From the NCBI RefSeq assembly GCF_006636205.1, contig NZ_VIGB01000003.1:4392501-4456500 (forward strand): a stretch of DNA of 64,000 bases, written 5' to 3'. The notes beneath the pieces are model-generated. The model saw only the letters and a list, made by a program, of their open reading frames with translations. It was not told where the DNA came from and made no database searches. This DNA is from Kitasatospora acidiphila. Lineage in GTDB: Bacteria; Actinomycetota; Actinomycetes; Streptomycetales; Streptomycetaceae. Below are positions 25,842 through 33,721 of the stretch, piece after piece (the stretch's first letter is position 1; each line of letters starts with the position of its first letter). The position numbers and the translations under genes are program-made.

Positions 25842-26264
25842 CGTTCCCTCTCCGTCGTGGCCGCTCTGATGCATAGGCAATGCGTCGAAGATGCACATCG
25901 ACTGCACTGGCGCTTCATCGCCGCGCGGCGTGGATGCCGGAAGACTTGCAGTCGTATCCCAAGGCCACTGCCATCCACGGCACTTGAGCCCTGGGAAAGG
26001 GTCCAGGAGCAACAGAGCACGCACGCCGATCCCCTCGGAGATTCTAGGTGAGTACCCGAAGCAGGACAGCGAGTTGGGTGATTGCACCTGCCCGGCCGCC
26101 CTGCGGCGAGAGCAGTGGTTCGAGCGCCCGCTGAACCGCGTCAGGTTCGCTCGTTTGGGGGACAGGCCGGAGCACCGAAAGTGCCTCGCCGACGCCGGTA
26201 ACCTCAGTTCATGGCGAACTGATGGTTCGTCACTCCTGAATGCCAGAAAGCTGAAAGGGAACTG
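25842..26264. other. Intergenic region with a 19-bp palindrome before the ndk-like gene
   Basis: A 423-bp divergent gap between the HTH-NUDIX gene and the ndk-like gene. It contains a perfect inverted repeat, TCAGTTC (26204-26210) and GAACTGA (26216-26222) around ATGGC, 42 bases upstream of the ndk ATG, a plausible operator for the HTH-NUDIX regulator. AAAGGGA at 26254-26260 is the ndk ribosome site. The remainder is of lower GC and shows no convincing gene. Confidence 0.45.
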
Positions 26265-26773
26265 ATGGCCGAGGACCAGGTCCACACGGTCGAGCGCACG
26301 CTCGTCCTGCTCAAGCCCGACGCGCTGGTACGCGGCCTCGGGGAAGGATCATCTCGCGCTTCGAGGATGCCGCGCTGAAGATCGTCGGTGTCAAGATGAA
26401 GTGGATGGACGAGGAGTTCACCCGCAAGCACTACTTCGACCTCGAAGAGCGGCTCGGGGCCGAGGTCTACAACCTCACTGCCACCTTCATGCAGCAGGGG
26501 CCGGTCATCGCCCTGGTGCTGGAGGGCTACGACGCCATCGCCACGGTCCGGAAGATCGTGGGTAGCACCTACCCGAACCAGGCTCCGGCCGGCACCATCC
26601 GCGGCGACCTCTCGCACATGAGCTCGGCGGGCAGCGTGGCCGTCGGCAAGGCCGTGGCCAACCTGGTCCACGCCTCCGGCAACAGGGAGGAGGCCGCGCA
26701 GGAGGTCGATCTGTGGTTCGCCAAGGACGAGTTGCACGAGTACCGCACGCTGGCAGAGATCTTCACCAACTGA
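26265..26773 (+). pseudogene. Nucleoside-diphosphate kinase-like gene with a frameshift
   Basis: The ATG at 26265 has a ribosome site and starts an NDK-like protein (RTLVLLKPDALVRGLG), but the frame hits TGA at 26376. One base is missing around 26341-26350 (the run GGGGAAGGATC); restoring it joins the start to the open frame IISRFEDAALKIVGVKMKW and onward to the stop at 26773, giving about 169 aa. The catalytic His appears in NLVHASGNREEAAQEV and the GTIRGDL block is intact. Everything except the single base looks functional, so this is either a recent inactivation or a sequencing error. A shorter ORF from ATG 26396 would lack the N-terminal strand and could not form an active kinase. Confidence 0.75.
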
Positions 26774-26853
26774 CGGCACGTCGCGGCGTCACTACTGGGG
26801 CGCCGCTGCGTTGACCACCACCGGGGCACCACCGTCTGATCCGAGAGGGCACC

Positions 26854-27153
26854 ATGACCAACCAGACCCGCCAGGCTTCCGCCCAGGAGCTGGAGTTGAT
26901 CTTCCAGCGTGAGCTGGCGACCGACCGGTGGGCGGCCACCGAGACCGCCTACGCCCTGGCGGTCCGCCTGCGCGACGCCGGCGACTGGCCCAAGTCCCGC
27001 GAGTGGGTGCAGCAGTGCCTCCAGCTCCTGGGGGGCTTCCCCAGCGAGACCGAGGACCAGGTGGCGACCACCCGCGTGGCGGTCGGCGGCGTCCCGCTGC
27101 CGAACTACCTGCACGCCGGTGTGATCCGGGAGCGCTTCGGCGACCTGGGCTGA
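26854..27153 (+). CDS. Small hypothetical protein (99 aa)
   Basis: A 99-aa, largely helical protein (LELIFQRELATDRWAATETA, then KSREWVQQCLQLLGGFPSET) with a C-terminal GVPLPNYLHAGVIRERFGDL. No family recognised. GAGAGGG precedes the ATG. It lies 80 bases after the ndk-like gene on the same strand and is followed by a long perfect hairpin (27166-27200), so these two form a unit distinct from the CYTH operon. Codon use is normal for the genome. Confidence 0.65.
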   Translation: MTNQTRQASAQELELIFQRELATDRWAATETAYALAVRLRDAGDWPKSREWVQQCLQLLGGFPSETEDQVATTRVAVGGVPLPNYLHAGVIRERFGDLG

Positions 27154-27165
27154 TCCATCTCGGGT

Positions 27166-27200
27166 GGTGCGGCCGACGAAGTGAAGTCGTCGGCCGCACC
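27166..27200 (+). terminator. Long hairpin between the small gene and the CYTH gene
   Basis: A perfect 14-bp inverted repeat, GGTGCGGCCGACGA at 27166-27179 and its complement at 27187-27200, with a seven-base loop. It is a likely intrinsic terminator or attenuator splitting the island into two transcripts. Confidence 0.7.
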
Positions 27201-27305
27201 GCCCGGCACCCACACCAACTCCGCACCGCCCCATCCGGACCAGCCAGGGGCCGTCCCGCCCTGGTTCGGCTGGATTCGCCATGCCTGAAACGAGGAGACA
27301 CGACC

Positions 27306-27890
27306 GTGGCTGTCGAGATCGAGATGCGCGCCCGCTTCGACAAAGAGACCCACGACCGTCTCTTGAACCGTCTGAGGCAGGATGGCGAGGACCTGGGCGA
27401 CGACGCCAAGCACATCTACTTCTATGTGCTGCCCGAGCAGTTGCTCAAAGTCACGGACAGCACCGCCGCCGGCACCGCCAAGATCACCCTCAAGGGCAGC
27501 AAGATCGGTCAGGGCGCTGCCTTCCCTGAGACCGAGTTCGCCATCGCCCGCGAGGACGTCCCGACGGCCGTGAAGGTGTTCAACGCCCTTGGCTTCGAGA
27601 ACGCGATGCACGAGGCGTTCAACTTCCGCCACAACTTCCACTACCAGGGCGTGGAGATCGCGCTCAAGTGGAGCGAGGCATGGGGCTACCACGCCGAGTT
27701 CGAGGTGCTGCTCGACGACGGCGCCTCGGACGCCGCCCACGACGATGCGTCTGCCCAGATCATCGAGGCCGCCGCCGAGCTCGGCGTGACGCTGATGAGC
27801 GAGCAGGAGCTGGCCGACTTCACCGCCGCCTTCGAGGCCGCCGAGCAGGAGCGCAAGGCACATGAGGCACGGGCCGCTCCGATCCGGTAG
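27306..27890 (+). CDS. CYTH-domain protein (triphosphate tunnel fold)
   Basis: A 194-aa CYTH-like protein. The family's N-terminal ExE signature is visible in VAVEIEMRARF, followed by the strand pattern KHIYFYVLPEQLL, AKITLKGSKIG and TEFAIAREDVPTAVKVFNAL. A late acidic strand is AEFEVLLDDG. CYTH enzymes bind triphosphates in a beta tunnel and include adenylate cyclases, thiamine triphosphatase and inorganic triphosphatases. The basic residues of the tunnel are only partly recognisable, so activity is uncertain. GTG at 27306 follows GAGGAG. It heads an operon with the HD, unknown and methyltransferase genes. Confidence 0.72.
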   Translation: MAVEIEMRARFDKETHDRLLNRLRQDGEDLGDDAKHIYFYVLPEQLLKVTDSTAAGTAKITLKGSKIGQGAAFPETEFAIAREDVPTAVKVFNALGFENAMHEAFNFRHNFHYQGVEIALKWSEAWGYHAEFEVLLDDGASDAAHDDASAQIIEAAAELGVTLMSEQELADFTAAFEAAEQERKAHEARAAPIR

Positions 27891-27933
27891 GAGCCTCTCG
27901 CCGCGGTAAACCACCGGAAGGGGGTGGACACAG

Positions 27934-28698
27934 ATGAGCACAACCCCGACGACCACGAGTCTGGTCGACCTGGCAGCCCGCAGGCAGCTGCCGCACCACC
28001 AGTACATGGATCCGGCCACCGTCGAGTGGATCAAGGCCAACCGGCCGGCCTTCGGTCCGGCTTGGCCGCCGCCCCTGCGGCCGGCCTCGAAGCACCTCAT
28101 GAGCCGGTCCGCTCTTCCGGCGACGTGGCTGGCGGAGCCCCGCCTCCACGACTCGCTCCATGGCGTCCGGCACAGCATGCGGACCGCCGCGCTGGCCGCC
28201 CTGCTCGCCGAGATCCACGAGCTGGACGAAACCGAGACTGCCACGGTCGTCATAGCCGCCGCCGTCCACGACTGCCAGCGCCTGCACGATCAAGACGACC
28301 AGGGCCACGGTGCCCGTGCCGCCATCTGGCTGGCCGCCAACGCCGACACCGTCTGGACCCACTTCGGCTTGGTGGCCACGCCCCGGCGGATCATCCAGGC
28401 CGCGACCGCAATCCGCCTGCACGACGTGCCGTACGACGCCTTCAGCTCGGACGATCGGGCCGACTACACCCGCGCCGAACTCTTCTGCGACCTGGTCAAG
28501 GCCAGCGACGCGCTCGACCGCTACCGTCTGCCGAAGCTCAGCTGGTGGCCTGACGCGCGGCACGTCCGTGAGCTGGCCTTCGACCAGCTCCATGCCGTGG
28601 CCTTCGACCTCGTCGCCACCTCCGAGACCGCGCATCTCGCCGGAGCCAGCAGCGCCGAAGCCGTCCTGTACGCGCTCGCCGAAAGGGGACTGGTGTAG
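27934..28698 (+). CDS. HD-domain phosphohydrolase
   Basis: A 254-aa protein with an HD metal-phosphohydrolase core: the first His is in SLHGVRHSMRTAALAALLAE and the HD doublet in VIAAAVHDCQRLHDQDDQG, followed by a conserved His in GHGARAA and an Asp in LVKASDALDRYRL. This is the four-ligand arrangement of HD enzymes acting on nucleotides or cyclic nucleotides. ATG at 27934 follows GGAAGGGGG. It is 43 bases after the CYTH gene and two bases before the next gene, so it is part of one operon. Substrate unknown. Confidence 0.8.
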   Translation: MSTTPTTTSLVDLAARRQLPHHQYMDPATVEWIKANRPAFGPAWPPPLRPASKHLMSRSALPATWLAEPRLHDSLHGVRHSMRTAALAALLAEIHELDETETATVVIAAAVHDCQRLHDQDDQGHGARAAIWLAANADTVWTHFGLVATPRRIIQAATAIRLHDVPYDAFSSDDRADYTRAELFCDLVKASDALDRYRLPKLSWWPDARHVRELAFDQLHAVAFDLVATSETAHLAGASSAEAVLYALAERGLV

Positions 28699-28700
28699 TA

Positions 28701-30068
28701 GTGAACCTCCGCAACGCCTACGACCTGTGGGCCGACGCGCACGCCTTCTTCGACTCCGCGCTGCTGCCCGACTCTGGGCAGCACGGCCCGCTGGCGGCCC
28801 AGACGGCCGCTTGGCACAAGCGCCTCACCGACGAGACACCAAACGGCAGCCTGCTCCGGAAGAACGCGCTCTTCGACAGCCTGAGCAGCGATGGCGAGCT
28901 GCACCTGCTCCACGTCACCCACGCCTTGGAAGAGATCAGCAAGGACGGGGTGCTCTACCCCTCCGGCGGATGCCTCGTCGGCAGCATCTACTGCGCGCCG
29001 CTGACACTGACCGGCCGTGGCTTCCGCATGCACAACCTGGCTGCCTACGTCCTCACGAGAGAGGTCCCGGCCTCCCTCGCCAAAACCGGCCTGAGCGGGC
29101 GTGCGCCCACACCGCTGATCTTCGAGATCACCGTGCCGCCCCAGGCGTACCGCGGATTGGCGGGGGTGGATTACCTGCGGCTGGGCTCGATCCACCTGCA
29201 GATCTATACCGACCTTGAGTACCTGCTCAGCAAAACCGAGCGACACCACTTGCGTGAGACCGTTGTTGGCCGGATCAAGAACTCGGCTGCGTTCCTGGCC
29301 CTGGCCGCCGGCATCGTCTACCAGGGCTTGACTGTGGCTACGGACGGCTTCCTCCAACTACTGGACGCGGTCATCCCTCGGCTGCCAATCCTCGGCTACC
29401 TCTACTTTGAGGCCCTCGCCGAGTACTTGATGCTCCACTCCACCTCCGTACGGACCCAACAGCTAGCCGGCCTTGGAGAGTTCAACAACTGGCTCTACAA
29501 GGAGATGCTGTTCGCCTCCTTTCCGGATATGGCCGGTAAGTTCAACCTCGCCAGGTTCCGCCCCCGCCCGCAGCATCTGGCGACGCTTCTGCAGCAGGTG
29601 GACCCGACCATCGACGCCGACCACGCCCGCGCCTACATGGTCCAGAGGATCAGTTACCTCGTAGCCGCCCGGCTCTTCACCAGCGGCCAGATGCCCGAGG
29701 CCTGGCACCGCACGCGCTGGGAGTTCGAGAGCCTCGCTACCCAGCTCGGCCCTCTACTCGGCCACCTCATCCACCGGGAGCTCCGCAGCTTCGGTCGCTA
29801 CCCCGACTTCTACTTCTACTTCGACCAGCACAAGGCACTACAAGCGTGGAACTACTGGAACCACATGGACATCGTCGTGCCGTTCAACGGCACGATGCCC
29901 AAGGGCGAGATTGGCATCAACCCGGCCTACCCGAACCTGGACTACCGCGTCTGGCATGCCGAGCCCGACGACGCCGGGCACCTCCACCCGACCGAGCAGT
30001 TGGCGCTGAGCATCGCGCCGCGCCTGGTCGACATCAAGTACACACTGATGCGCAACAGCAGCCGCTGA
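28701..30068 (+). CDS. Protein of unknown family (455 aa), possible ADP-ribosyltransferase-like N-terminal region
   Basis: I do not recognise this 455-aa protein. No signal peptide or clear membrane segments. Residues about 65-150 read LHLLHVTHALEEISKDGVLY, then GGCLVGSIYCAPL and, later, LIFEITV; the order His-x-Thr, G-x-IYxA-like strand and a Glu strand resembles the H-Y-E layout of ADP-ribosyltransferase folds, but this is a weak pattern match. The C-terminal 250 residues are helical and rich in Trp, Tyr and His (YPDFYFYFDQHKALQAWNYW). GTG at 28701 lies two bases after the HD stop, implying translational coupling. GC content is slightly lower than in neighbouring core genes. Confidence 0.75.
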   Translation: MNLRNAYDLWADAHAFFDSALLPDSGQHGPLAAQTAAWHKRLTDETPNGSLLRKNALFDSLSSDGELHLLHVTHALEEISKDGVLYPSGGCLVGSIYCAPLTLTGRGFRMHNLAAYVLTREVPASLAKTGLSGRAPTPLIFEITVPPQAYRGLAGVDYLRLGSIHLQIYTDLEYLLSKTERHHLRETVVGRIKNSAAFLALAAGIVYQGLTVATDGFLQLLDAVIPRLPILGYLYFEALAEYLMLHSTSVRTQQLAGLGEFNNWLYKEMLFASFPDMAGKFNLARFRPRPQHLATLLQQVDPTIDADHARAYMVQRISYLVAARLFTSGQMPEAWHRTRWEFESLATQLGPLLGHLIHRELRSFGRYPDFYFYFDQHKALQAWNYWNHMDIVVPFNGTMPKGEIGINPAYPNLDYRVWHAEPDDAGHLHPTEQLALSIAPRLVDIKYTLMRNSSR

Positions 30069-30111
30069 CCGCTGCCCCAATCCCCTCGACGACCGATCGT
30101 GGAGGAGACCT

Positions 30112-30395
30112 ATGCCCATCCACGACCCCTTCACCTGGTCCACCGCCGCCTGGCCGGGACCCACCCAGCCCGCCGAGGCGCTCTTTCGCCGAGATCTACC
30201 GCACCAACACTGGGGATCCCCCGACTCCGTCTCCGGGCCCGGCTCCGAGATGCGCCGGGCCAAGGCCCTCCGGACCGCCCTCGTCTCGGTCCTCATGTGC
30301 TACCCGATCCGCACCATACGGACGGCGGTCGGCACCACCCCGGCAACGGTCTGGGCCTGTGGACGATCGATCAGCTCAACTCACGGACCACCTGA
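30112..30395 (+). pseudogene. Remnant of a class I methyltransferase gene with frameshifts
   Basis: A perfect ribosome site (GGAGGAGACCT) precedes ATG 30112. Its frame begins MPIHDPFTWSTAAW and later reads HWGSPDSVSGPGSEMRRAKA, the N-terminal motif of a family of SAM-dependent methyltransferases. Between them, shifting by one base gives FAEIYRTN, the expected lead-in to that motif, instead of RRDLPHQ: two compensating indels are needed. After about residue 65 the homology ends; another frame reads GNGLGLWTIDQLNSRTT and stops at 30393-30395. The SAM-binding core is absent, so the gene is rearranged and dead, though a short peptide could still be made. Confidence 0.5.
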
Positions 30396-30424
30396 CCACC
30401 ACCCCAGGAGGCGAGACACCCGCG

Positions 30425-31159
30425 ATGACCCCGCACGACCAGCAAATGAGCAACCTCCGTGCCCAGCTCGATCAGATCCTCAACTCACCCGCGACCACCC
30501 ACGGCCTCGCCCGCACGCTCCGGGCGGCCGTCAAGGAAGTCGAACTGCACCGCCACCACCAGGCCAGCGTCGCCACCCTGCCCAACGGCCTCCTGAAGCC
30601 CGGCCCCGCCAAGGTCCAGATCGGCGGCGGCGGCCACCGCATCGACGGCTTCTTCAACATCGACGTCGTCCCGCCGGCCGATCTCCTGTGGGACGTGCGC
30701 GAGGGCATCCCGCTCGCCGATGCCAGCGCCGAGACGATCTTCTCCGAACACTTCCTGGAACACATCGACTACCCGCGCTCCGCCAAGTGCTACGCCCGCG
30801 AGGCCCACCGCGTCCTCACGCCCGGCGGGCAGCTCATCACCGGCGTCCCCGATGCCGCCTTCGTCCTGAGCCAGTACCCGGCACCCCCGGACCGGGCCAC
30901 CGAGATGATCGAGCGCTGGTACGCCAACCGGCAGTGCCGAGGCGACATCAACACCTACCTCGACCTCATCAACTACGTCTTCCGCGACCAGGACGATGAC
31001 CCAACCTACAACCCCCACTACTGGGCCTACGACCTCGAGAAGCTCGCCCAACTCTTCAGCGAGGCGGGCTTCCGCACCGTCGAGCCGTGGACCTTCGATC
31101 CGGCAACGGCCAACCCGAAGCGTCAGTGGGCCAGCGTCTACGTGACCGCCACGAAGTAG
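30425..31159 (+). CDS. SAM-dependent methyltransferase (type 11-like)
   Basis: A 244-aa methyltransferase. Motif I is seen as VQIGGGGHRIDGFFNIDVV, motif II/III around SAETIFSEHFLEHIDY and the post-motif strand REAHRVLTPGGQLITGVPD, all in the order of class I methyltransferases; a C-terminal cap follows (YNPHYWAYDLEKLAQLFSEA). These features are closest to the glycan- or small-molecule-modifying type 11 group. GGAGG lies about 13 bases before the ATG at 30425. It is the last gene of the CYTH-HD operon and follows a dead methyltransferase. Substrate unknown. Confidence 0.82.
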   Translation: MTPHDQQMSNLRAQLDQILNSPATTHGLARTLRAAVKEVELHRHHQASVATLPNGLLKPGPAKVQIGGGGHRIDGFFNIDVVPPADLLWDVREGIPLADASAETIFSEHFLEHIDYPRSAKCYAREAHRVLTPGGQLITGVPDAAFVLSQYPAPPDRATEMIERWYANRQCRGDINTYLDLINYVFRDQDDDPTYNPHYWAYDLEKLAQLFSEAGFRTVEPWTFDPATANPKRQWASVYVTATK

Positions 31160-31434
31160 CTCTGGGAGGCGTGTAACCCGCGAGTGATCCGCACGAGAGC
31201 GTACGCACTGCAGGCCTCCGACATCGCCCTCGGCGGCCGACTCTCCGTCGGCCACCGATAACTCACCACAAGAGTCACACCGTTGGCTGAGCAGGCCTGG
31301 TGCCAGCCACGTACCAACGGTGGCAACGCCTTGACCGACCGAGCCTGTCACGGCTAGTTCTGACCGTCACCATGGCGGGCGAACACAGGGCCTGGCTGGA
31401 CGCCCCGAACTACGTGATCGGCTGATTCCACAGG
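31160..31434. other. Non-coding gap after the methyltransferase
   Basis: A 275-bp stretch with no convincing gene. An 18-codon mini-ORF (31372-31425) ends in EHRAWLDAPNYVIG, which looks like the tail of a lost gene. GC is somewhat lower than average. Confidence 0.3.
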
Positions 31435-31480
31435 CGGCCGCCCGGCACGCTGGGTCTCCCTTTCGCGTGCCGGGCGGCCG
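31435..31480. terminator. Bidirectional hairpin terminator
   Basis: A perfect 16-bp inverted repeat, CGGCCGCCCGGCACGC at 31435-31450 and its complement at 31465-31480, between the methyltransferase and the convergent DUF397 gene. Confidence 0.8.
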
Positions 31481-31491
31481 TCGTCGGTGCG

Positions 31492-31695
31492 TCAGTTGGC
31501 GAGGTCGGCGAAGTGGTCGAACTCTCCTGCCTTGACGCCCTGGAGGAACTTGGCGAACTTGACCGGGGTGGTGCGGACGATGACGTCGCCCTCGTCGGAC
31601 TCACGGAGTTCGACCAGGCCGTCAGCGGTGCGGACTTCGACGCAGTCATTCGCGTTGCCGCTGTAGCTGGACTTCTGCCACGACGAGCTAGCCAT
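31492..31695 (-). CDS. DUF397 protein
   Basis: A 67-aa DUF397 protein: WQKSSYSGNANDCVEVRTAD, then VELRESDEGDVIVRTTPVKF. DUF397 proteins are small, Streptomyces-typical partners of the XRE-DUF5753 regulator encoded directly upstream; the genes overlap by eight bases. In related loci the pair influences development and antibiotic production, acting as a regulator and its small partner. Confidence 0.92.
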   Translation of the reverse strand: MASSSWQKSSYSGNANDCVEVRTADGLVELRESDEGDVIVRTTPVKFAKFLQGVKAGEFDHFADLAN

Positions 31696-32554
31696 GTTTG
31701 CGTTGAACCTCTTTCATGGTCGATCGAATGAAGCCGCGTGAGTCATCTTCAGAGAGTGCAACGGCTTCGATGCGCTCAAGGATCGCACGGTGGCGGGCAA
31801 GCCGCGCGGGTTGATCAACGATGTACACACCGTGTGAGGCATCGACCTGGACCGTGTCCAACTCCGGCACAACGCCTGCCATATGGACGAGATCTTCGCT
31901 CGGGACTGGGAAGGTGACCGCCTCGAAAGGGACGACTCTGATCGAGGTGGTCGGGTGTTCGGAACTCTCGATCAGGGAGGAGAGTTGCTCGATGAGTACG
32001 TCACGCCCGCCATAGTGACCGTGCAGCGCGGCTTCGTGCAGCAACGCCAAGTACGGCGTCCCAGCGGAGCGGGTCTCTTGCTGCCTACGCAGGCGGAGGG
32101 CGACCCTGAGGTCGATCTCCTGATCGCGGAGTGGAACGAGTCCTTCCGTGAACAAGGCCTTGGCATATGAACGCGTCTGGAGCAGGCCTGGGACGAAGGC
32201 CATGTTGAACGCGACGATCCCCTTCGCGTGGCCTTCGAGCTCAGCCACTTCGAGGAAGTCGATCGGGAGCGCTCCCCGGTACTCCTCCCACCAGCCACCC
32301 TTGCCCCGATCCGCAATGGTCTCTGCGAGCGCTTCGAGAAGCGGCTCATTGGTACACATGCACATCCCGGCGATGGTGTACATGCGCTCCACGCTGATCG
32401 GGGTCTTGCCGCTCTCCACCTGTGTGATGTGTGCAGGAGTGACATCGAGTAGGCGGGCGAGCTGGCTACCCGCAAGCCCCGCCTGCTCCCGCATCCTCCG
32501 CAGCTCGGCCCCAACGCGGCGCTGACGGAGCGTTGGATTGGTGCGCCCAGCCAT
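31688..32554 (-). CDS. XRE-family regulator with DUF5753 domain
   Basis: A 288-aa regulator. The N-terminal helix-turn-helix reads LRRMREQAGLAGSQLARLL then VTPAHITQVESGKTPIS; residues about 90-280 form the DUF5753 domain (VPGLLQTRSYAKAL, LRRQQETRSAGTPYLALLHE, DLVHMAGVV). This family pairs with DUF397 proteins and RsbW-like ATPases in Streptomyces. The divergent ATPase gene begins at 32833; two palindromes in the interval may be the binding sites. Length and start are typical. Confidence 0.92.
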   Translation of the reverse strand: MAGRTNPTLRQRRVGAELRRMREQAGLAGSQLARLLDVTPAHITQVESGKTPISVERMYTIAGMCMCTNEPLLEALAETIADRGKGGWWEEYRGALPIDFLEVAELEGHAKGIVAFNMAFVPGLLQTRSYAKALFTEGLVPLRDQEIDLRVALRLRRQQETRSAGTPYLALLHEAALHGHYGGRDVLIEQLSSLIESSEHPTTSIRVVPFEAVTFPVPSEDLVHMAGVVPELDTVQVDASHGVYIVDQPARLARHRAILERIEAVALSEDDSRGFIRSTMKEVQRKHG

Positions 32555-32642
32555 GACTTCCTCTCGGTCCTCGTGCGATCAGTCTGCCTCACTCGCGCGA
32601 GGGAATCTTCTGCCAAGGACAGTTAACCTTAACCTCCAGTGC

Positions 32643-32677
32643 GCTATGGTCGTTGCCATAGCCGATCCGACGGATCG
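32643..32677. promoter_or_regulatory. Paired palindromes between the XRE and ATPase genes
   Basis: GCTATGG and CCATAGC with a six-base spacer (32643-32662) are followed at once by CGATCCG-ac-GGATCG (32663-32677). They lie in the 278-bp divergent interval, which also holds an AT-rich promoter-like stretch (ttaaccttaacc at 32623-32634). They are good candidates for XRE binding. Confidence 0.5.
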
Positions 32678-32832
32678 TCAGTAACGCCTGTCACCCGGGC
32701 AGTAGGCGCCTGCTGCCCCCGCACCGCAGAGCAGCCACACGCGACCTCAACCAGTCCCGCCCTGGCCTGGCTCACGGCGACGCATTCCGTCGATCACCGC
32801 ACCATCACCGCAGCCTCATACGGAGGTTCCCC

Positions 32833-33264
32833 ATGAACTCCTGCCCCGGCATGCCCGAATCCGCCGAACCCGCCGGATCCGCCAAGTCCCCCGAGCCGCC
32901 CGACTGGTCGGCCGCCCGCCAAGAGCTGCGCGACCTGCTGGCCTCCGCCGACTGGTCCGACGACCTCATCCACGACGCCGAACTCGCCCTCCACGAGCTC
33001 TTCGTCAACGCCTGGAAGCACGGCGGCAGCCCCGCGCCCGTCGTGGTCGTCATGCTCCTCGCCAACCACGCCCTCCGCACGCTCCGGGTCTCCGTGGCCG
33101 ACGACAGCCCCACTCTCCCCGAGCAGCGCACCCGCAACGCCGCCCCCTACGAGCTGTCCGGCCGGGGCCTCCACCTGGTCCGCTCGCTCACCCACCGGTT
33201 CGGTGTCGCCCCGCACAAGCGCGGGGGCAAGCGCATCTGGTTCGAGCTGGACTCGGCCGCGTGA
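32833..33264 (+). CDS. ATP-binding protein, RsbW-like anti-sigma/histidine kinase fold
   Basis: A 143-aa GHKL ATPase-fold protein of the HATPase_c_2 type. The N-box is HDAELALHELFVNAWKHGG, the G1 region is VSVADDSPTLP and the G2 region is LSGRGLHLVRSLTHRFG. Such proteins act as anti-sigma factors or serine kinases. In streptomycetes single copies are encoded next to XRE-DUF397 pairs, as here. The start is ATG at 32833. It overlaps the next gene by four bases (GTGA). Confidence 0.88.
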   Translation: MNSCPGMPESAEPAGSAKSPEPPDWSAARQELRDLLASADWSDDLIHDAELALHELFVNAWKHGGSPAPVVVVMLLANHALRTLRVSVADDSPTLPEQRTRNAAPYELSGRGLHLVRSLTHRFGVAPHKRGGKRIWFELDSAA

Positions 33265-33494
33265 GCGCCCCTCGTGAGGCGAGCGACCACACCGAGGCCC
33301 AGGTCGACGTCCTGATCCGCCAACTCCAGGAGCGCGGAGCCAGATTGGGCCTGCTCTGGGGATCCGCCCGGACCAACGGCACGGTCAACGGGCACATCCT
33401 CGTCAACTTCGGCAACGCCCCGGTCAGCACCCTGCTCAACCTCCTCGCGCTCATCACCAACGCGGAAGCGAAGGGCAGCCCGTGGGAGTCGTGA
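33261..33494 (+). CDS. Small hypothetical protein (77 aa)
   Basis: A 77-aa protein with an N-terminal helix (VDVLIRQLQERGARLGLLWG) and a hydrophobic C-terminal half (NAPVSTLLNLLALITNAEAK). GTG start overlapping the ATPase stop. Not recognised. Its position, coupled to the ATPase, suggests it belongs to the same regulatory module. Confidence 0.6.
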   Translation: MSAPREASDHTEAQVDVLIRQLQERGARLGLLWGSARTNGTVNGHILVNFGNAPVSTLLNLLALITNAEAKGSPWES

Positions 33495-33721
33495 TCCTGC
33501 TCGGCACCGGCCCGGCCCCCGTCGAGCGGACCACAGTCGCCCACCTCGGCGTCGAGTCCCCGCCCGACACCGCCATCCAGCTCCGCGCCGCCGTCGACCT
33601 CGACATCCACGTCGGCCCGGGCGAACACCTCGCCCTCGCCCTCACCCACCAGCAGGCCGACCAGCTGCTCCAGGACTTGGCCGCCCGGCTCGGCCAGCGC
33701 CTCATGAGCATCCGCCGGTGA
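33482..33721 (+). CDS. Small hypothetical protein (79 aa)
   Basis: A 79-aa protein from GTG 33482 (GTG 33491 is an alternative), overlapping the previous gene by 13 bases. It has alternating hydrophobic stretches (IQLRAAVDLDIHVGPGEHLA) and a C-terminal helix (HQQADQLLQDLAARLGQRLM). No family recognised. It is the third gene of the ATPase operon. Confidence 0.55.
   Translation: MGVVILLGTGPAPVERTTVAHLGVESPPDTAIQLRAAVDLDIHVGPGEHLALALTHQQADQLLQDLAARLGQRLMSIRR

Noticed and set aside
31372..31425. 18-codon ORF
   Set aside because: Too short and without a ribosome site; noted only as a possible relic tail.
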